64,000 nucleotides of DNA, taken from assembly GCA_025464445.1 (NCBI GenBank), contig JAODLY010000032.1, forward strand, positions 22,826 to 86,825, in the 5' to 3' direction. The position numbers and the translations under genes were made by a program. Source of the stretch: Rhodoglobus sp. Its GTDB lineage: Bacteria; Actinomycetota; Actinomycetes; Actinomycetales; Microbacteriaceae. Of the stretch, positions 17,621 through 28,570 are shown in pieces; position 1 is the stretch's first letter, and every line of letters starts with the position of its first letter. Under the pieces are notes generated by a model. It was not told the DNA's origin. It saw only the letters and a list, made by a program, of their open reading frames with translations, and ran no database searches.

Positions 17621-19707
17621 GACCCCTGGGCTCCGGGCCACGGGACGCTCTCGCCGAGTTGCCTGCGAACGAGGTGCGCACAGACATCCAGGGCCTGCGC
17701 GCGATCGCCGTGCTCCTTGTGCTCGCCTTCCACCTGTGGCCAGACCGACTCGGCGGCGGCTTCGTCGGCGTTGACGTATTCTTCGCGATCTCCGGGTTTC
17801 TCATCACCGGTCACTTGTTGCGGGCGCCACCTCGACGGTTCGGCGATGTCGCACAGTTCTGGGGACGACGACTGAGGCGGTTGCTTCCGGCGAGCCTGCT
17901 GGTTGTCGCTGTCACCGTCGTGGCCGGCTGCATCATGCTGCCCGCGACGAGGGTCGCTGCGCTCGGCGGCGATGCGCTCGCCTCGACCCTGTACGTCGAG
18001 AACTGGCGGCTCGCGGCATCCGCGGTCGACTACCTGGCGTCGAGGGCGGCGGTGTCCCCGCTGCAGCACTACTGGTCGCTCGGCGTCGAGGAACAGTTCT
18101 ACCTCGTGTGGCCGTTCCTGGTTGGCCTGCTCGCCTGGGCCGCCGGCCGCGGGGCCAGGAGGCGGGCACTGGTCCCGGCGATCGGAATCGGCGCATTCGT
18201 CGCGGCATCGCTGCTCATCTCGATCGTCTGGACTTCTGTCGAACCGGCGTCGGCGTACTTCGTCACGCCGACCCGGTTGTGGGAACTCGGGGCCGGCGGC
18301 CTGGTCGCCGCAGTCGCCATTCTGCGTCCGCGCTGGCGGGCGTCCGCGGCCATCCGGGCAGCCGTCGCCTGGCTGGGGATCGCCCTGATCGCGGCGTCTG
18401 TGCTGCTGTTCGGCGGCACGACGCCGTTCCCAGGTTCCCTTGCCGCGATCCCGGTCGCCGGGGCGTGCCTGCTCATCGCGGCCGGTAGCAGTCAGGGCTG
18501 GTTCTCGCCGAATGCCATCCTGCGCCTGCGCCCCGTGCAACTCATCGGGGACGCCTCTTACGCCATCTACCTGTGGCACTTTCCGATAATCGTGCTCGCG
18601 ACCTACGCGGCCGGCGGCCAGCTGACGGTCATGCAGAAGGCGGCGATAGTCGTCGCCTGCCTCGTGCTCGCGCAGCTCACCAGGGTCTTCGTCGAAGATC
18701 CGGTCAGGACGGGACGCTGGCTGCGGCTGCGCCTGCCGCGTACCTACGTGCTTGCGGGGGTTGCCACCGTGCTGCTGGTCGCGCTCAGCTTCGTGCCCAC
18801 GCTGCAGGCCCAGGCGCAGAATGCCCGGGATGCCGCGCTTCGCGAGCAGGTCGTGGCGGCCAACGCCGGTTGCTTCGGCGCGGAGGCTCTTGCTGTGGCA
18901 GGTTGCGCCGTGACGACGGGCTCCGCGATGACGCCCGCACCGACGCAGGCGGGGGAGGACTACGCGGATGCATACGCGGACGGATGTCTCGCCGACAAAC
19001 GGTTCTCCGTCGTGACCTGCGAGTACGGCACGACCAAGGATCCGAGCTATCGCGTCGCGCTCGTGGGCAACTCGCATGCCGCACAGTGGTTGCCAGCCCT
19101 CCAGGAGTTGGCGGGCCAACGCGGCATCTCGATAACGACGTTCCTCGCTGTCGGCTGCATGCCGACATCCGCGCGGATTGCGCTCGACACCCAGGCGGGC
19201 ATCGACGGGTGCCACGACTGGGGCCAGAAGGTCGTCGAGGAGACGAATGCCGGCAGCTTCGACCTGGTGGTGACCTCGATCGGCTCGGTCTTCGATCTCG
19301 TCGGAGTGCCACACGCGGACAGCTACGAAGCCGAGGTGGCCGGATACGCGTCGGTGTTGTCGGCCTGGGCGGCGGCGGGCACACCGGTGCTCGTCATCAG
19401 GGACACGCCGATCCCCGGCTTCGATGTGCCCGATTGCGTGGCGGCCCACGCTTCGGCCACCGCGAGTTGCGGCGGGGCCAGGTCGGACTGGGCGCCACCC
19501 GACCCGATGGTTGGAGCTGTCGCCGAGGTGGCCGACCCCGACGTGCGGCTTGTCGACCTCAATTACCTGTTCTGTTCGCCGGACGAATGCTTCCCCATCA
19601 TCGGCGGGGTACTCGTGTACATCGACTCGCTGCACTTCGGTGCGACGTTCTCCCGGTCGATCGCGCCGTACCTGGCGCCCGAGCTTGACGCCGCGCTGGG
19701 ACGTTAG
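17617..19707 (+). CDS. Acyltransferase family protein with SGNH domain (OafA/YrhL type)
   Basis: A 696-residue integral membrane O-acyltransferase. The first 400 residues are an acyltransferase-3 domain of about 10-11 helices with VRTDIQGLRAIAVLLVLAFH and GGGFVGVDVFFAISGFLIT, and the RxLRRLLPAS loop. Residues about 455-690 are an extracytoplasmic SGNH domain with the nucleophile block VALVGNSHAAQWLPALQ. Such proteins O-acetylate cell-wall or capsular polysaccharide. The GTG start overlaps the DUF3046 stop. Its position between DUF3046 and recA is not the usual arrangement. Confidence 0.88.
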   Translation: MRPLGSGPRDALAELPANEVRTDIQGLRAIAVLLVLAFHLWPDRLGGGFVGVDVFFAISGFLITGHLLRAPPRRFGDVAQFWGRRLRRLLPASLLVVAVTVVAGCIMLPATRVAALGGDALASTLYVENWRLAASAVDYLASRAAVSPLQHYWSLGVEEQFYLVWPFLVGLLAWAAGRGARRRALVPAIGIGAFVAASLLISIVWTSVEPASAYFVTPTRLWELGAGGLVAAVAILRPRWRASAAIRAAVAWLGIALIAASVLLFGGTTPFPGSLAAIPVAGACLLIAAGSSQGWFSPNAILRLRPVQLIGDASYAIYLWHFPIIVLATYAAGGQLTVMQKAAIVVACLVLAQLTRVFVEDPVRTGRWLRLRLPRTYVLAGVATVLLVALSFVPTLQAQAQNARDAALREQVVAANAGCFGAEALAVAGCAVTTGSAMTPAPTQAGEDYADAYADGCLADKRFSVVTCEYGTTKDPSYRVALVGNSHAAQWLPALQELAGQRGISITTFLAVGCMPTSARIALDTQAGIDGCHDWGQKVVEETNAGSFDLVVTSIGSVFDLVGVPHADSYEAEVAGYASVLSAWAAAGTPVLVIRDTPIPGFDVPDCVAAHASATASCGGARSDWAPPDPMVGAVAEVADPDVRLVDLNYLFCSPDECFPIIGGVLVYIDSLHFGATFSRSIAPYLAPELDAALGR

Positions 19708-19727
19708 CGCGACACGCGATCCGCCTA

Positions 19728-19743
19728 TCGAACATCTGTTCGG
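19728..19743 (+). promoter_or_regulatory. LexA (SOS) box of recA
   Basis: TCGAAC-ATCT-GTTCGG matches the actinobacterial/Gram-positive LexA box TCGAAC-N4-GTTCGA at 11 of 12 defined positions. A TAGTCT -10 candidate lies at 19751-19756, which would put the box over the -35 region, the expected place for repression. A leader of about 190 nt follows before recA. Confidence 0.9.
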
Positions 19744-19956
19744 ATGTTGCTAGTCTCCTCCATAACGTCTTATCGAAGACGGGTTTTATCCACCCTATGC
19801 AAGTCGGTCCGGTGAAATGTCGGATCGCGAGCGTAGCGTGGCCTCAACACCAGCCTTTGTCGGGAGGCCGTGGCCCTTGCATCACCGGGCCGCGCAGGAA
19901 CGACAGCCTATGGGCAGCAACCACGACCGCGTTGGTCGTAGACCGAAGGAGTAGCA

Positions 19957-21150
<1,194 letters not shown>

Positions 21151-21152
21151 GC

Positions 21153-21842
21153 GTGATCCCCTCCGATGCGGGCAGGCAGTTCCCGGGCGCGCCTGGCGAA
21201 CGGATCGCCCCGGTGACGTATCTCTTCGGTGCGAAGCCGGCCGAGACAGTCGAGCCCGTATCGGAGGACCATGCCCCAGCGGCGATCTCGGCGACCCATC
21301 CCGTGTTCAGGGACGAGTCGCCGGCCCCCACCGTTCGCGACGAGCCGTCGCACCCAACCGGCGACCGCGGCAACTTCGACCGGGTGAGCAACGTGAGCAT
21401 GCACGCCCTCGGGCGACGCGGTATGTCGTCACGCGAGATGCGCGACTATCTCGTCGGCAGGGAGTTCGACGACGAGGCCGTGCAGGAGGAGATCGAGCGG
21501 CTGGAGGGGGTCGGCCTACTGGACGACGACTCACTCGCCGAGACGCTCGTGCGTACGCTCCGTGATCGCAAGGGCCTCGGGCGCTCTGCGCTCGCTGCAG
21601 AACTGCGCCGGCGCCACGTCGACGGCGACGCGATCGAAGAGGCCATGGGCAGCCTCGAAGACGACGAACTGGAGCGCGCGACGGCGATCGCCGTGAAGCG
21701 CGCACCGCAACTGCGGTCGCTCGACTCGGTCACTGCCAAGCGCCGTCTCGGTGCGTTCCTCATGCGCAAGGGATACTCGGGGTCCGTGATCTCCACCGCC
21801 GTGCAGCGGGCGCTGGCGCCCTCCGGTCCCGCGTTTCGCTGA
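21153..21842 (+). CDS. recX: Regulatory protein RecX
   Basis: RecX binds RecA filaments and limits their activity. The three-helix RecX repeats begin near residue 80 (ALGRRGMSSREMRDYLVGREFD) and continue to the end (RRLGAFLMRKGYSGSVISTAVQRAL). The 229-residue protein has an N-terminal extension of about 75 residues, poorly conserved and rich in Pro/Ala/Glu. The GTG start is 2 nt after the recA stop, with GGGGGAG at the recA end as ribosome site. Cotranscribed with recA, so also SOS-controlled. Confidence 0.92.
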   Translation: MIPSDAGRQFPGAPGERIAPVTYLFGAKPAETVEPVSEDHAPAAISATHPVFRDESPAPTVRDEPSHPTGDRGNFDRVSNVSMHALGRRGMSSREMRDYLVGREFDDEAVQEEIERLEGVGLLDDDSLAETLVRTLRDRKGLGRSALAAELRRRHVDGDAIEEAMGSLEDDELERATAIAVKRAPQLRSLDSVTAKRRLGAFLMRKGYSGSVISTAVQRALAPSGPAFR

Positions 21843-21910
21843 GTGGCGCAGTTTCACGGGCAGCGCGGGCGGGAGCCGCGGCATCCACCCGCTCGGCTTA
21901 AGCTTGTCGC

Positions 21911-23470
21911 ATGACTGACGCTGTGCTCGAGACCGTGCACATCACGACCGGGCGCATCGACGAGCCCGTGCGCACGTATGAGGTGCGCACGTTCGGCTGC
22001 CAGATGAACGTGCACGACTCCGAGCGGTTGAGCGGGTCGCTCGAGGCCGCCGGGTACGTGCGCGCCGCCGATGGCCAGGCCGACGTTGTCGTCATCAACA
22101 CCTGCGCGGTGCGCGAGAACGCCGACAACAAGCTCTACGGCAACCTCGGCATCCTCGCCACAACAAAGAAGCAGCACGAGGGAATGCAGATCGCCGTCGG
22201 GGGGTGTCTTGCCCAGAAGGACAAGGCGGTCATCCTCGAGAAGGCCCCATGGGTCGACGTGGTCTTCGGCACCCACAACATGGGCTCGCTGCCCGCCCTG
22301 CTCGAACGCGCGCGCCACAACGGCGAAGCGCAGCTCGAGATCCTCGAATCGCTCGACGTCTTCCCCTCAACCCTTCCCACGCGCAGGGAGTCCACCCACA
22401 GCGCGTGGGTGTCGATCTCCGTCGGCTGCAACAACACCTGCACGTTCTGCATAGTGCCCGCCCTGCGTGGCAAGGAGAAGGACCGCCGGCCCGGCGACAT
22501 CCTCGCCGAGATCCAGGCGATAGTGGATGACGGTGCAATCGAGGTCACCTTGCTCGGGCAGAACGTGAACTCCTACGGCGTCGAGTTCGGCGACCGGCAG
22601 GCCTTCGCCAAGCTGCTCCGCGCAGCAGGCGCGATCGAAGGACTCGAGCGAATCCGGTTCACGAGCCCGCATCCCGCCGCGTTCACCGACGACGTGATCG
22701 ACGCCATGGCAGAGACGCCATCCGTCATGCCCCAGCTGCACATGCCGCTTCAGTCGGGCTCAGACAGCATCCTCAAGGCGATGAAGCGAAGCTACCGGTC
22801 GGAGAAATTCCTCGGGATTCTCGACCGAGTGCGGGCCAAGATCCCGAATGCGGCGATCTCGACAGACATCATCGTCGGTTTCCCGGGCGAGACCGAAGAA
22901 GACTTCCAGGAGACGCTGCGGGTCGTCGAGGCGGCGCGCTTCGCGTCCGCCTACACGTTCCAGTACTCGATCCGCGAGGGCACTCCCGCCGCGACGATGG
23001 AGGACCAGGTTCCCAAGGCGGTAGTCCAGGAGCGCTACGAGCGGCTCATGGCGTTGCAGGACCGCATCTCCCGCGAGGAGAACGAGAAGCTCGTCGGCCA
23101 CAGGGTCGAGGTCGTCGTCACCGCCGAGGAAGGCCGCAAGCACGCGGAGACGCATCGGCTCTCCGGCCGCGCGGAAGACTCCCGCCTCGTGCACTTCGAG
23201 GTGCCGGCGGGCAGTGCTGTCCCGCGCCCCGGTGATGTCGTGAGTCTCGAGATCACGCAGGCAGCCTCGTTCCACCTCGTCGCCGACTCGATCGACGGGG
23301 CTCCGCTGGCGATCCGGCGCACCAAAGCGGGCGACGCCTGGGATCGCGCCGAAGCGGCATCCTGCGAGGTGCCGGTGCAGGGCGCCGCCAAGCCGACGGT
23401 CTCGCTGGGGCTGCCCGGCCTGCGGGTCGCGACCCTGCCGATCTACGACCCGAGCGACGGGCTGCGCTGA
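21911..23470 (+). CDS. miaB: tRNA-2-methylthio-N6-dimethylallyladenosine synthase
   Basis: MiaB is a radical-SAM enzyme that adds the 2-methylthio group to i6A37 in tRNA. The 519-residue protein has an N-terminal UPF0004 domain with its three cysteines ([21 protein letters not shown]), the radical-SAM motif C173-x3-C177-x2-C180, and a C-terminal TRAM domain. The last 50 residues are an extra tail. TAAGCT (21899-21904) 6 nt before the ATG marks a leaderless start. miaA follows after 5 nt, so both steps acting on A37 are made together. Confidence 0.95.
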   Translation: MTDAVLETVHITTGRIDEPVRTYEVRTFGCQMNVHDSERLSGSLEAAGYVRAADGQADVVVINTCAVRENADNKLYGNLGILATTKKQHEGMQIAVGGCLAQKDKAVILEKAPWVDVVFGTHNMGSLPALLERARHNGEAQLEILESLDVFPSTLPTRRESTHSAWVSISVGCNNTCTFCIVPALRGKEKDRRPGDILAEIQAIVDDGAIEVTLLGQNVNSYGVEFGDRQAFAKLLRAAGAIEGLERIRFTSPHPAAFTDDVIDAMAETPSVMPQLHMPLQSGSDSILKAMKRSYRSEKFLGILDRVRAKIPNAAISTDIIVGFPGETEEDFQETLRVVEAARFASAYTFQYSIREGTPAATMEDQVPKAVVQERYERLMALQDRISREENEKLVGHRVEVVVTAEEGRKHAETHRLSGRAEDSRLVHFEVPAGSAVPRPGDVVSLEITQAASFHLVADSIDGAPLAIRRTKAGDAWDRAEAASCEVPVQGAAKPTVSLGLPGLRVATLPIYDPSDGLR

Positions 23471-23475
23471 CCGGG

Positions 23476-24405
23476 GTGGCGACGGGGGGGCCGCGGGGGC
23501 AGCTGGTCGTTATTGTCGGTGCTACTGGCACCGGCAAGTCGGAGTTGTCGCTGCATGTGGCCGAGGGGCTGTCCGCCGCCGGAATGCACGCGGAGGTCGT
23601 CAACGCCGACGCGATGCAGCTGTACCGCGGCATGGACATCGGCACCGCGAAGCTATCGGCGGACGAGCGCCGCGGCATCCCGCACCACATGCTCGATGTG
23701 CTCGACCCGTCCCAGGAGGCGAACGTCGCGGACTACCAGCGGGATGCCCGGGCCGCCATCGAGGACATCGAGGCGCGCGGCGCGGTGCCGATCCTCGTGG
23801 GCGGCAGCGGCCTCTACGTCTCGAGCGTCATCCAGGACTTCCGCTTCCCTGGCACGGACGTCGACGTGCGTGCGGGCCTCGAAGCCGAACTCGAAGTGCT
23901 CGGGCCGGGCGCGCTGTACGCGCGGCTGAAGGAGCGGGACCCGGCGGCGGCGGCATCCATCGGACCCAGCAATGGCAGGCGGCTCGTGCGCGCCCTCGAG
24001 GTGATCGAGATCACCGGTGAGGAGTTCGGCTCCGGCCTGCCCGAGCACAGCGAGCCGTGGCGCGATGCCACGATTCTCGGGCTGCAGGCACCGCGCGAAG
24101 AACTCGTTGGGCGGCTCGGCGAGCGAGTCAAAGGGATGTGGGCTGCCGGCCTGCTCGACGAGGTGCAGGGCCTGGGCGAGCTGGGCATCACGGCAAGCCG
24201 CGCCATCGGTTACTCGCAGGCGCTCGAACAGCTCGCCGGCACGCTCACGGAGGCCCAGGCGATCGAGGTCGCCGCGAGCCTCACCAGGCGTTACGCGCGG
24301 CGGCAGGTGGGCTGGTTTCGCCGCTACCGCACCGCGCATTGGCTCGACTTCGACGATCCGGGCCGCTTCGCGACGGGACTGGCCCTCGCCATGCAGGACA
24401 ATTGA
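23476..24405 (+). CDS. miaA: tRNA dimethylallyltransferase
   Basis: MiaA transfers the dimethylallyl group from DMAPP to N6 of A37, giving the substrate for MiaB. The 309-residue protein has the P-loop GATGTGKSE, the [18 protein letters not shown] block, HHMLDVLDP and [11 protein letters not shown]. It starts with GTG 5 nt after miaB; a poly-G run lies just inside the start (GCGACGGGGGGGCC), a spot prone to slippage or sequencing error, although the frame reads cleanly. dapF starts 3 nt after the stop. Confidence 0.95.
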   Translation: MATGGPRGQLVVIVGATGTGKSELSLHVAEGLSAAGMHAEVVNADAMQLYRGMDIGTAKLSADERRGIPHHMLDVLDPSQEANVADYQRDARAAIEDIEARGAVPILVGGSGLYVSSVIQDFRFPGTDVDVRAGLEAELEVLGPGALYARLKERDPAAAASIGPSNGRRLVRALEVIEITGEEFGSGLPEHSEPWRDATILGLQAPREELVGRLGERVKGMWAAGLLDEVQGLGELGITASRAIGYSQALEQLAGTLTEAQAIEVAASLTRRYARRQVGWFRRYRTAHWLDFDDPGRFATGLALAMQDN

Positions 24406-24408
24406 CCC

Positions 24409-25284
24409 ATGGCGACGCTCCACTTCACCAAAGGCCACGGCACGGGCAACGACTTCGTGCTGTTCGCAGACCCCGACGGTGAAACCGAGCTGAGCGCAGC
24501 CCAGGTGGCCGCTATCTGCGATCGCCATTTCGGCGTCGGCGCCGACGGGGTGCTTCGCGCGGTGCTGTCGAAGAACATCCCCGAGGGCGCCGCGTCCCTC
24601 GCTGAGGACGCCGCCGCTGAGTGGTTCATGGACTACCACAATGCCGACGGGTCGATCGCGGAGATGTGCGGCAACGGCATCCGGGTGTTCACGAAGTTCC
24701 TCATCGAGAACGGGCTCGCGGAGCTCACGCAGGGTGAGACGCTGCCGATCGGCACGCGCAGCGGCGTGCGCGATGTGCAGGTCAATGCGACGGGCTACCA
24801 GGCGGATATGGGCCGCTGGGCCCTCGACGGCGGCGAGCCGCTCGTGCGCGCCAGGGAGCTGCCGGTTGCGCGTCCCGGCCTGGGCATCAATGTCGGCAAC
24901 CCGCATGTCGTCGTCGCCCTCGCGACCGATGAGGAGCTCGACGGTGCCGACCTGTCATACATCCCCATCGTCGAGCCGACACCTCCTGACGGCGCGAACG
25001 TCGAGTTCGTGGTGGCGGCAGAGCCCCTCGTGAAAGACGGCATCGGTCGCATCCGAATGCGCGTGCACGAGCGTGGCAGTGGCGAGACACTCTCCTGCGG
25101 GACGGGCGCGGTGGCTGCGGCTCTGGCCACGCGGCACTGGGCAGGCAAGGGCGCCCCGAACCAGTGGCGCGTCGACGTGCCCGGCGGCGCAGTGGCCGTG
25201 CGGATGTTCGCGACGGAGGATGGCGAGCACGTCTCGCTCAGCGGGCCCGCCGAGCTGGTCTTCGAGGGCGATCTCGAAGTCTGA
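24409..25284 (+). CDS. dapF: Diaminopimelate epimerase
   Basis: DapF converts LL-DAP to meso-DAP, the cell-wall and lysine precursor. The two catalytic cysteines are plain: C87 in [10 protein letters not shown] and C230 in [11 protein letters not shown]. The N-terminal [13 protein letters not shown] block is also typical. At 291 residues the length is normal. It is the last gene of a miaB-miaA-dapF transcription unit and converges on a methyltransferase gene 10 nt away. Confidence 0.96.
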   Translation: MATLHFTKGHGTGNDFVLFADPDGETELSAAQVAAICDRHFGVGADGVLRAVLSKNIPEGAASLAEDAAAEWFMDYHNADGSIAEMCGNGIRVFTKFLIENGLAELTQGETLPIGTRSGVRDVQVNATGYQADMGRWALDGGEPLVRARELPVARPGLGINVGNPHVVVALATDEELDGADLSYIPIVEPTPPDGANVEFVVAAEPLVKDGIGRIRMRVHERGSGETLSCGTGAVAAALATRHWAGKGAPNQWRVDVPGGAVAVRMFATEDGEHVSLSGPAELVFEGDLEV

Positions 25285-25294
25285 TGCGCGAAAG

Positions 25295-25903
25295 CTAGCG
25301 CTTGCGCGCCCGCAGCACCCTGTAGCCCTTGTTGGTCGCGGCGCGCACGAAGCTGAACTCCTCGGGGAACTCCGCCTGCAGCCACCGGTGCAGCGAATCG
25401 GAGCCGAGGTTGCGCTGCACGACGAGCCAGCCATCTGAGCCCGGTTCGAGGCGGGGCAGCCATTTCTCCAGCATCCCGTGCAGTTCGTTCTTGCCCACGC
25501 GGATCGGTGGATTCGACCAGATTGTCGTAAACGTTATGTCATCGGGAACATTGTCGGGGGTGACCGCGTTAATGTTGGGTATGGACATTCTCTGAGCGTT
25601 GGCGCGCACGAGATCCAGTGCGCGTTCATTGACGTCCACAGCCCACACAGTTGCCCGAGGCGATTCGAGCGCGAGCGTGAGGGCTATCGGACCCCAGCCG
25701 CAACCGAGATCAAGCAGGTTGCCACCGGGTGGCGGAGCGGGCACGCTCCCCAGCAGCACCTGCGTTCCCGTATCGATGCGCTCGGGGCTGAACACGCCGT
25801 TTGCAGTGGTGAGTTCGCGAACCTCGCCCCCGATCCGCGCGTGGATTGTGCGCCTCACGAGTTCACCCGCCGGGGATGACGTGAAGTAGTGCTCACCGCT
25901 CAT
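25295..25903 (-). CDS. Class I SAM-dependent methyltransferase, RsmC-like
   Basis: The 202-residue protein carries the SAM-binding motif LLDLGCGWGPIALTLA, the acidic residue at VWAVDVNERAL, and the catalytic loop WSNPPIRVGK (N-P-P), the pattern of N-methyltransferases acting on bases or exocyclic amines of RNA. It resembles the C-terminal half of RsmC, which modifies G1207 in 16S rRNA; the target here is an inference. TAAGTT (25910-25915) 6 nt before the ATG implies a leaderless mRNA. It diverges from hflX. Confidence 0.87.
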   Translation of the reverse strand: MSGEHYFTSSPAGELVRRTIHARIGGEVRELTTANGVFSPERIDTGTQVLLGSVPAPPPGGNLLDLGCGWGPIALTLALESPRATVWAVDVNERALDLVRANAQRMSIPNINAVTPDNVPDDITFTTIWSNPPIRVGKNELHGMLEKWLPRLEPGSDGWLVVQRNLGSDSLHRWLQAEFPEEFSFVRAATNKGYRVLRARKR

Positions 25904-25909
25904 GCACAG

Positions 25910-25937
25910 AACTTACCGAAGACTACGAAAGTAGGGT
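25910..25937. promoter_or_regulatory. Back-to-back leaderless promoters of the methyltransferase gene and hflX
   Basis: The whole gap between the two start codons is 41 nt. It holds TAAGTT for the minus-strand gene (25910-25915) and TAGGGT for hflX (25932-25937), 6 and 7 nt before the respective ATGs. The -35 region of each promoter must lie under or beyond the other's -10 element, so the two polymerases should exclude each other. Confidence 0.6.
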
Positions 25938-25944
25938 TAACCCA

Positions 25945-27453
25945 ATGACTGAATCCCACCAGGTCGCAGACGACACGGCCGTCGAGCGGGTGCTCGCAAG
26001 CGCCGAGAAACAATCCGCCGGATACACGCTGTTCGGCTCCGGCAGCGCCCAGGCACTGCAGGGCGACAACCACTACGAAGGCGATCGCGACGGCGACCAG
26101 TTCGACCGCGAAGACCGGCAGGCGCTCCGTCGCGTCGCCGGCCTCTCGACCGAGCTCGAGGATGTCACCGAGGTCGAGTACCGGCAGTTGCGTATCGAGA
26201 ACGTCGTGCTCATCGGCGTCTACAGCCAGGGCACTGTCACAGACGCGGAGAACTCGATCCGCGAGCTGGCGGCGCTTGCCGAGACTGCCGGCGCCGTCGT
26301 GCTCGACGGACTGTTGCAGCGGCGGCCGCATCCCGATCCGAGCACGTACTTCGGCAAAGGCAAGGCGCAGGAACTCGCGGATGTCGTGGCTGCCACCGGG
26401 GCCGACACGGTTATCGCAGACACCGAGCTGGCCCCCAGCCAGCGGCGTGCCCTCGAGGATGTCGTGAAGGTCAAAGTCATCGACCGCACCGCGGTGATCC
26501 TCGATATCTTCAGCCAGCACGCCACAAGCCGCGAAGGCCGGGCCCAGGTGGAGCTCGCGCAACTCGAGTACCTGCTGCCGCGACTGCGCGGTTGGGGTGA
26601 ATCGATGTCGCGCCAGGCCGGTGGCCAGGTGGGTGGCGCCGGCAGCGGAATGGGAAGCCGCGGACCCGGTGAGACGAAGATCGAACTCGACCGCCGCCGC
26701 ATCCACACCCGCATGTCGAAGCTGCGCAAGCAGATCAAGGGGTTCGCGCCCGCGCGGGAGGCGAAGCGGGCGAACCGCAATCGCTTCGAAGTGCCGTCGG
26801 TGGCGATCGCCGGCTACACGAACGCGGGAAAGTCGAGCCTGCTCAACCGCATCACGCGGGCGGGCGTGCTCGTCGAGAACTCCCTGTTCGCGACGCTGGA
26901 TGCCACAGTGCGGCGCTCGTCGACACCGGATGGCAGGCTGTTCACGCTGAGCGACACCGTGGGATTCGTGCGCAACCTGCCGCACCAGCTCGTAGAGGCG
27001 TTCCGCTCGACGCTCGAGGAGGTCGGCCAGTCCGACGTCATCGTGCATGTCGTCGACGCCTCGCACCCCGATCCCGGGGCACAGCTGGCCACGGTGCGCG
27101 ATGTCATCGGGGAGCTCGGGGCACGCGACATCCCGGAGATCGTCGTTTTCAACAAGAGCGACCTCGCGGATGACGACCAGCGACTGCTCATCCGCGGGCT
27201 CGAACCGACGGGGATCTTCGTGTCCGCCCGCACCGGTGAGGGCATCGACGAGCTCATGGCGCGCATCGCCGAGCTGCTCCCCGCCCCCGAGGTGGAGCTC
27301 GCACTGCTCGTACCGTACGACAGGGGTGAGGTCATCTCGCGACTGCACGTGCAGGGCAGGGTGCTCTCGACCGACTACCGGGAGGACGGCACACTCGTGA
27401 CGGCGCTCGTGCATCCCGCGCGGGTGGCCGATTTGCAGGAGTTCATCGCGTAA
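25945..27453 (+). CDS. hflX: GTPase HflX
   Basis: HflX is a ribosome-binding GTPase that splits stalled 70S ribosomes under heat or antibiotic stress. The 502-residue protein has the HflX N-terminal domain (GKGKAQELADVVAATGADTVI), the glycine-rich linker GQVGGAGSGMGSRGPGETKIE, and the G domain with G1 GYTNAGKSS (from residue 290), G3 DTVGF, G4 NKSD. The N-terminal 60 residues are an acidic extension. It starts from a probable leaderless promoter. Confidence 0.94.
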   Translation: MTESHQVADDTAVERVLASAEKQSAGYTLFGSGSAQALQGDNHYEGDRDGDQFDREDRQALRRVAGLSTELEDVTEVEYRQLRIENVVLIGVYSQGTVTDAENSIRELAALAETAGAVVLDGLLQRRPHPDPSTYFGKGKAQELADVVAATGADTVIADTELAPSQRRALEDVVKVKVIDRTAVILDIFSQHATSREGRAQVELAQLEYLLPRLRGWGESMSRQAGGQVGGAGSGMGSRGPGETKIELDRRRIHTRMSKLRKQIKGFAPAREAKRANRNRFEVPSVAIAGYTNAGKSSLLNRITRAGVLVENSLFATLDATVRRSSTPDGRLFTLSDTVGFVRNLPHQLVEAFRSTLEEVGQSDVIVHVVDASHPDPGAQLATVRDVIGELGARDIPEIVVFNKSDLADDDQRLLIRGLEPTGIFVSARTGEGIDELMARIAELLPAPEVELALLVPYDRGEVISRLHVQGRVLSTDYREDGTLVTALVHPARVADLQEFIA

Positions 27454-27479
27454 CGGAGAATTCTGCGGGTCGACGTGCT

Positions 27480-27587
27480 TAGACTTATCCAGTCGGGCAC
27501 GTCGCCCGACAGGAGCGACAGCCGAGCCCGGCACCCGCCCAATCGGGACAGCATCCATCGGATGTGTCGTCAACGAAGGGGCTTGTG
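27480..27587 (+). promoter_or_regulatory. metF promoter and structured leader sharing an element with metE
   Basis: TAGACT (27480-27485) is the likely -10, giving a leader of about 95 nt. It contains a perfect hairpin (27492-27498 with 27504-27510, 5-nt loop), then a 23-nt element at 27515-27537 that differs at only one position from 35567-35589 in front of metE. The element contains the small stem GCCG-AGCC-CGGC. A short frame MCRQRRGL (27562-27588) ends at TGATG, overlapping the metF ATG. No known riboswitch pattern was recognised. Confidence 0.65.
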
Positions 27588-28532
27588 ATGACCGGAGAAC
27601 GCGTCTTTCCGACGTTCTCCTTCGAGTTGTACCCACCGCGATCGCCTGCGGCGGAGGTCAGCCTCTTCGAGTCCATCGATCGGTTGTCCGCCGCGAATCC
27701 AGAATTCATCTCGGTGACGTACCGCCCGACCAGCCCCGACCGTGCCGCATCCCTCTCGGTGTTGGGCAAGCTCATCCGCGAGCACCGGGTGCACGCGATG
27801 GCACACCTCACGTGCGTCGGCTCCTCGTATGCCGAGGCCAGCCAGGTCATTCGGGAGTTCCTGGACGAGGGTGTCACGAGCTTCCTGGCGCTGCGTGGGG
27901 ACCCGCCGGACGGCCAATCCGAGGGCGACGACTTTCTCGGCGACCTGGCGAGCGCCGCGGAGTTGGTGCAGCTCATCCACCGGGTACAGGCAGAGCGCAG
28001 CCAGTTCACCTTCGAGGAAGTGCCTGGCTTCCCCGCTGCGAAGCGGTTGCGCAGTGGTGAGAAGGTCACGATCGCGGTCGCTGCGTTTCCCAACGGGCAT
28101 CCGCGCTCCAGGTCTCGCGCCCAGGACATCGACACGCTGCTGGCAAAACAGGCCGCGGGTGCGAACCTCGCGATCACGCAGCTCTTCTTCGAGGCGGATG
28201 AGTACCTCACCTTCGTGAATGAGGCCCGCTCCGCGGGCGTCACCATGCGAATCCTGCCGGGCATCATGCCCGTGATGAGCCTCGCGAGGCTGCGCCGCAC
28301 CCTCGAGCTTTCGGGTGAGTCCATGCCCCGGAAGCTGCTGGCAGCACTCGAGGCGGCTCCGGACAGCGAGACCGCGGCGCAGGTCGGTATCGATGCGTGC
28401 ACCGGGCTGGCGAAGGATCTTCTCGCCGGGGGTGCCGATGGCATCCACCTCTACACGTTCAACCGTTCGGACGCCCCACTCGCCGTGCTCAGGGGTGCCG
28501 GCTTGCTCGGAATGTCGAGCCAACCGGCTTGA
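27588..28532 (+). CDS. metF: Methylenetetrahydrofolate reductase
   Basis: MetF reduces 5,10-methylene-THF to 5-methyl-THF, the methyl donor for both MetH and MetE. The 314-residue FAD TIM-barrel protein shows FSFELYPPRS with the catalytic glutamate, VTYRPTSPDR, HLTCVG, FLALRGDPPDG, and NLAITQLFFE. ATG 27588 follows an AAGGGG ribosome site; an upstream in-frame ATG (27564) lacks one and is not conserved. A lipoprotein gene and an ECF transporter follow on the same strand with gaps of 38 and -1 nt, so methyl supply and the transporter are probably cotranscribed. Confidence 0.94.
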   Translation: MTGERVFPTFSFELYPPRSPAAEVSLFESIDRLSAANPEFISVTYRPTSPDRAASLSVLGKLIREHRVHAMAHLTCVGSSYAEASQVIREFLDEGVTSFLALRGDPPDGQSEGDDFLGDLASAAELVQLIHRVQAERSQFTFEEVPGFPAAKRLRSGEKVTIAVAAFPNGHPRSRSRAQDIDTLLAKQAAGANLAITQLFFEADEYLTFVNEARSAGVTMRILPGIMPVMSLARLRRTLELSGESMPRKLLAALEAAPDSETAAQVGIDACTGLAKDLLAGGADGIHLYTFNRSDAPLAVLRGAGLLGMSSQPA

Positions 28533-28570
28533 CCACCTCGATCTGTCAGACAACAACTCGTAAGGATGCC

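Noticed and set aside
17383..19635. A 750-codon minus-strand frame opposite the acyltransferase gene
   Set aside because: Arg/Gly-rich shadow translation without motifs, and the plus-strand acyltransferase has clear signatures.
27486..27587. Cobalamin, SAM-I, SAM-IV or SAH riboswitch in front of metF or metE
   Set aside because: The B12 box and the SAM-type kink-turn and core sequences are missing; only a CCCGGCA string is reminiscent.
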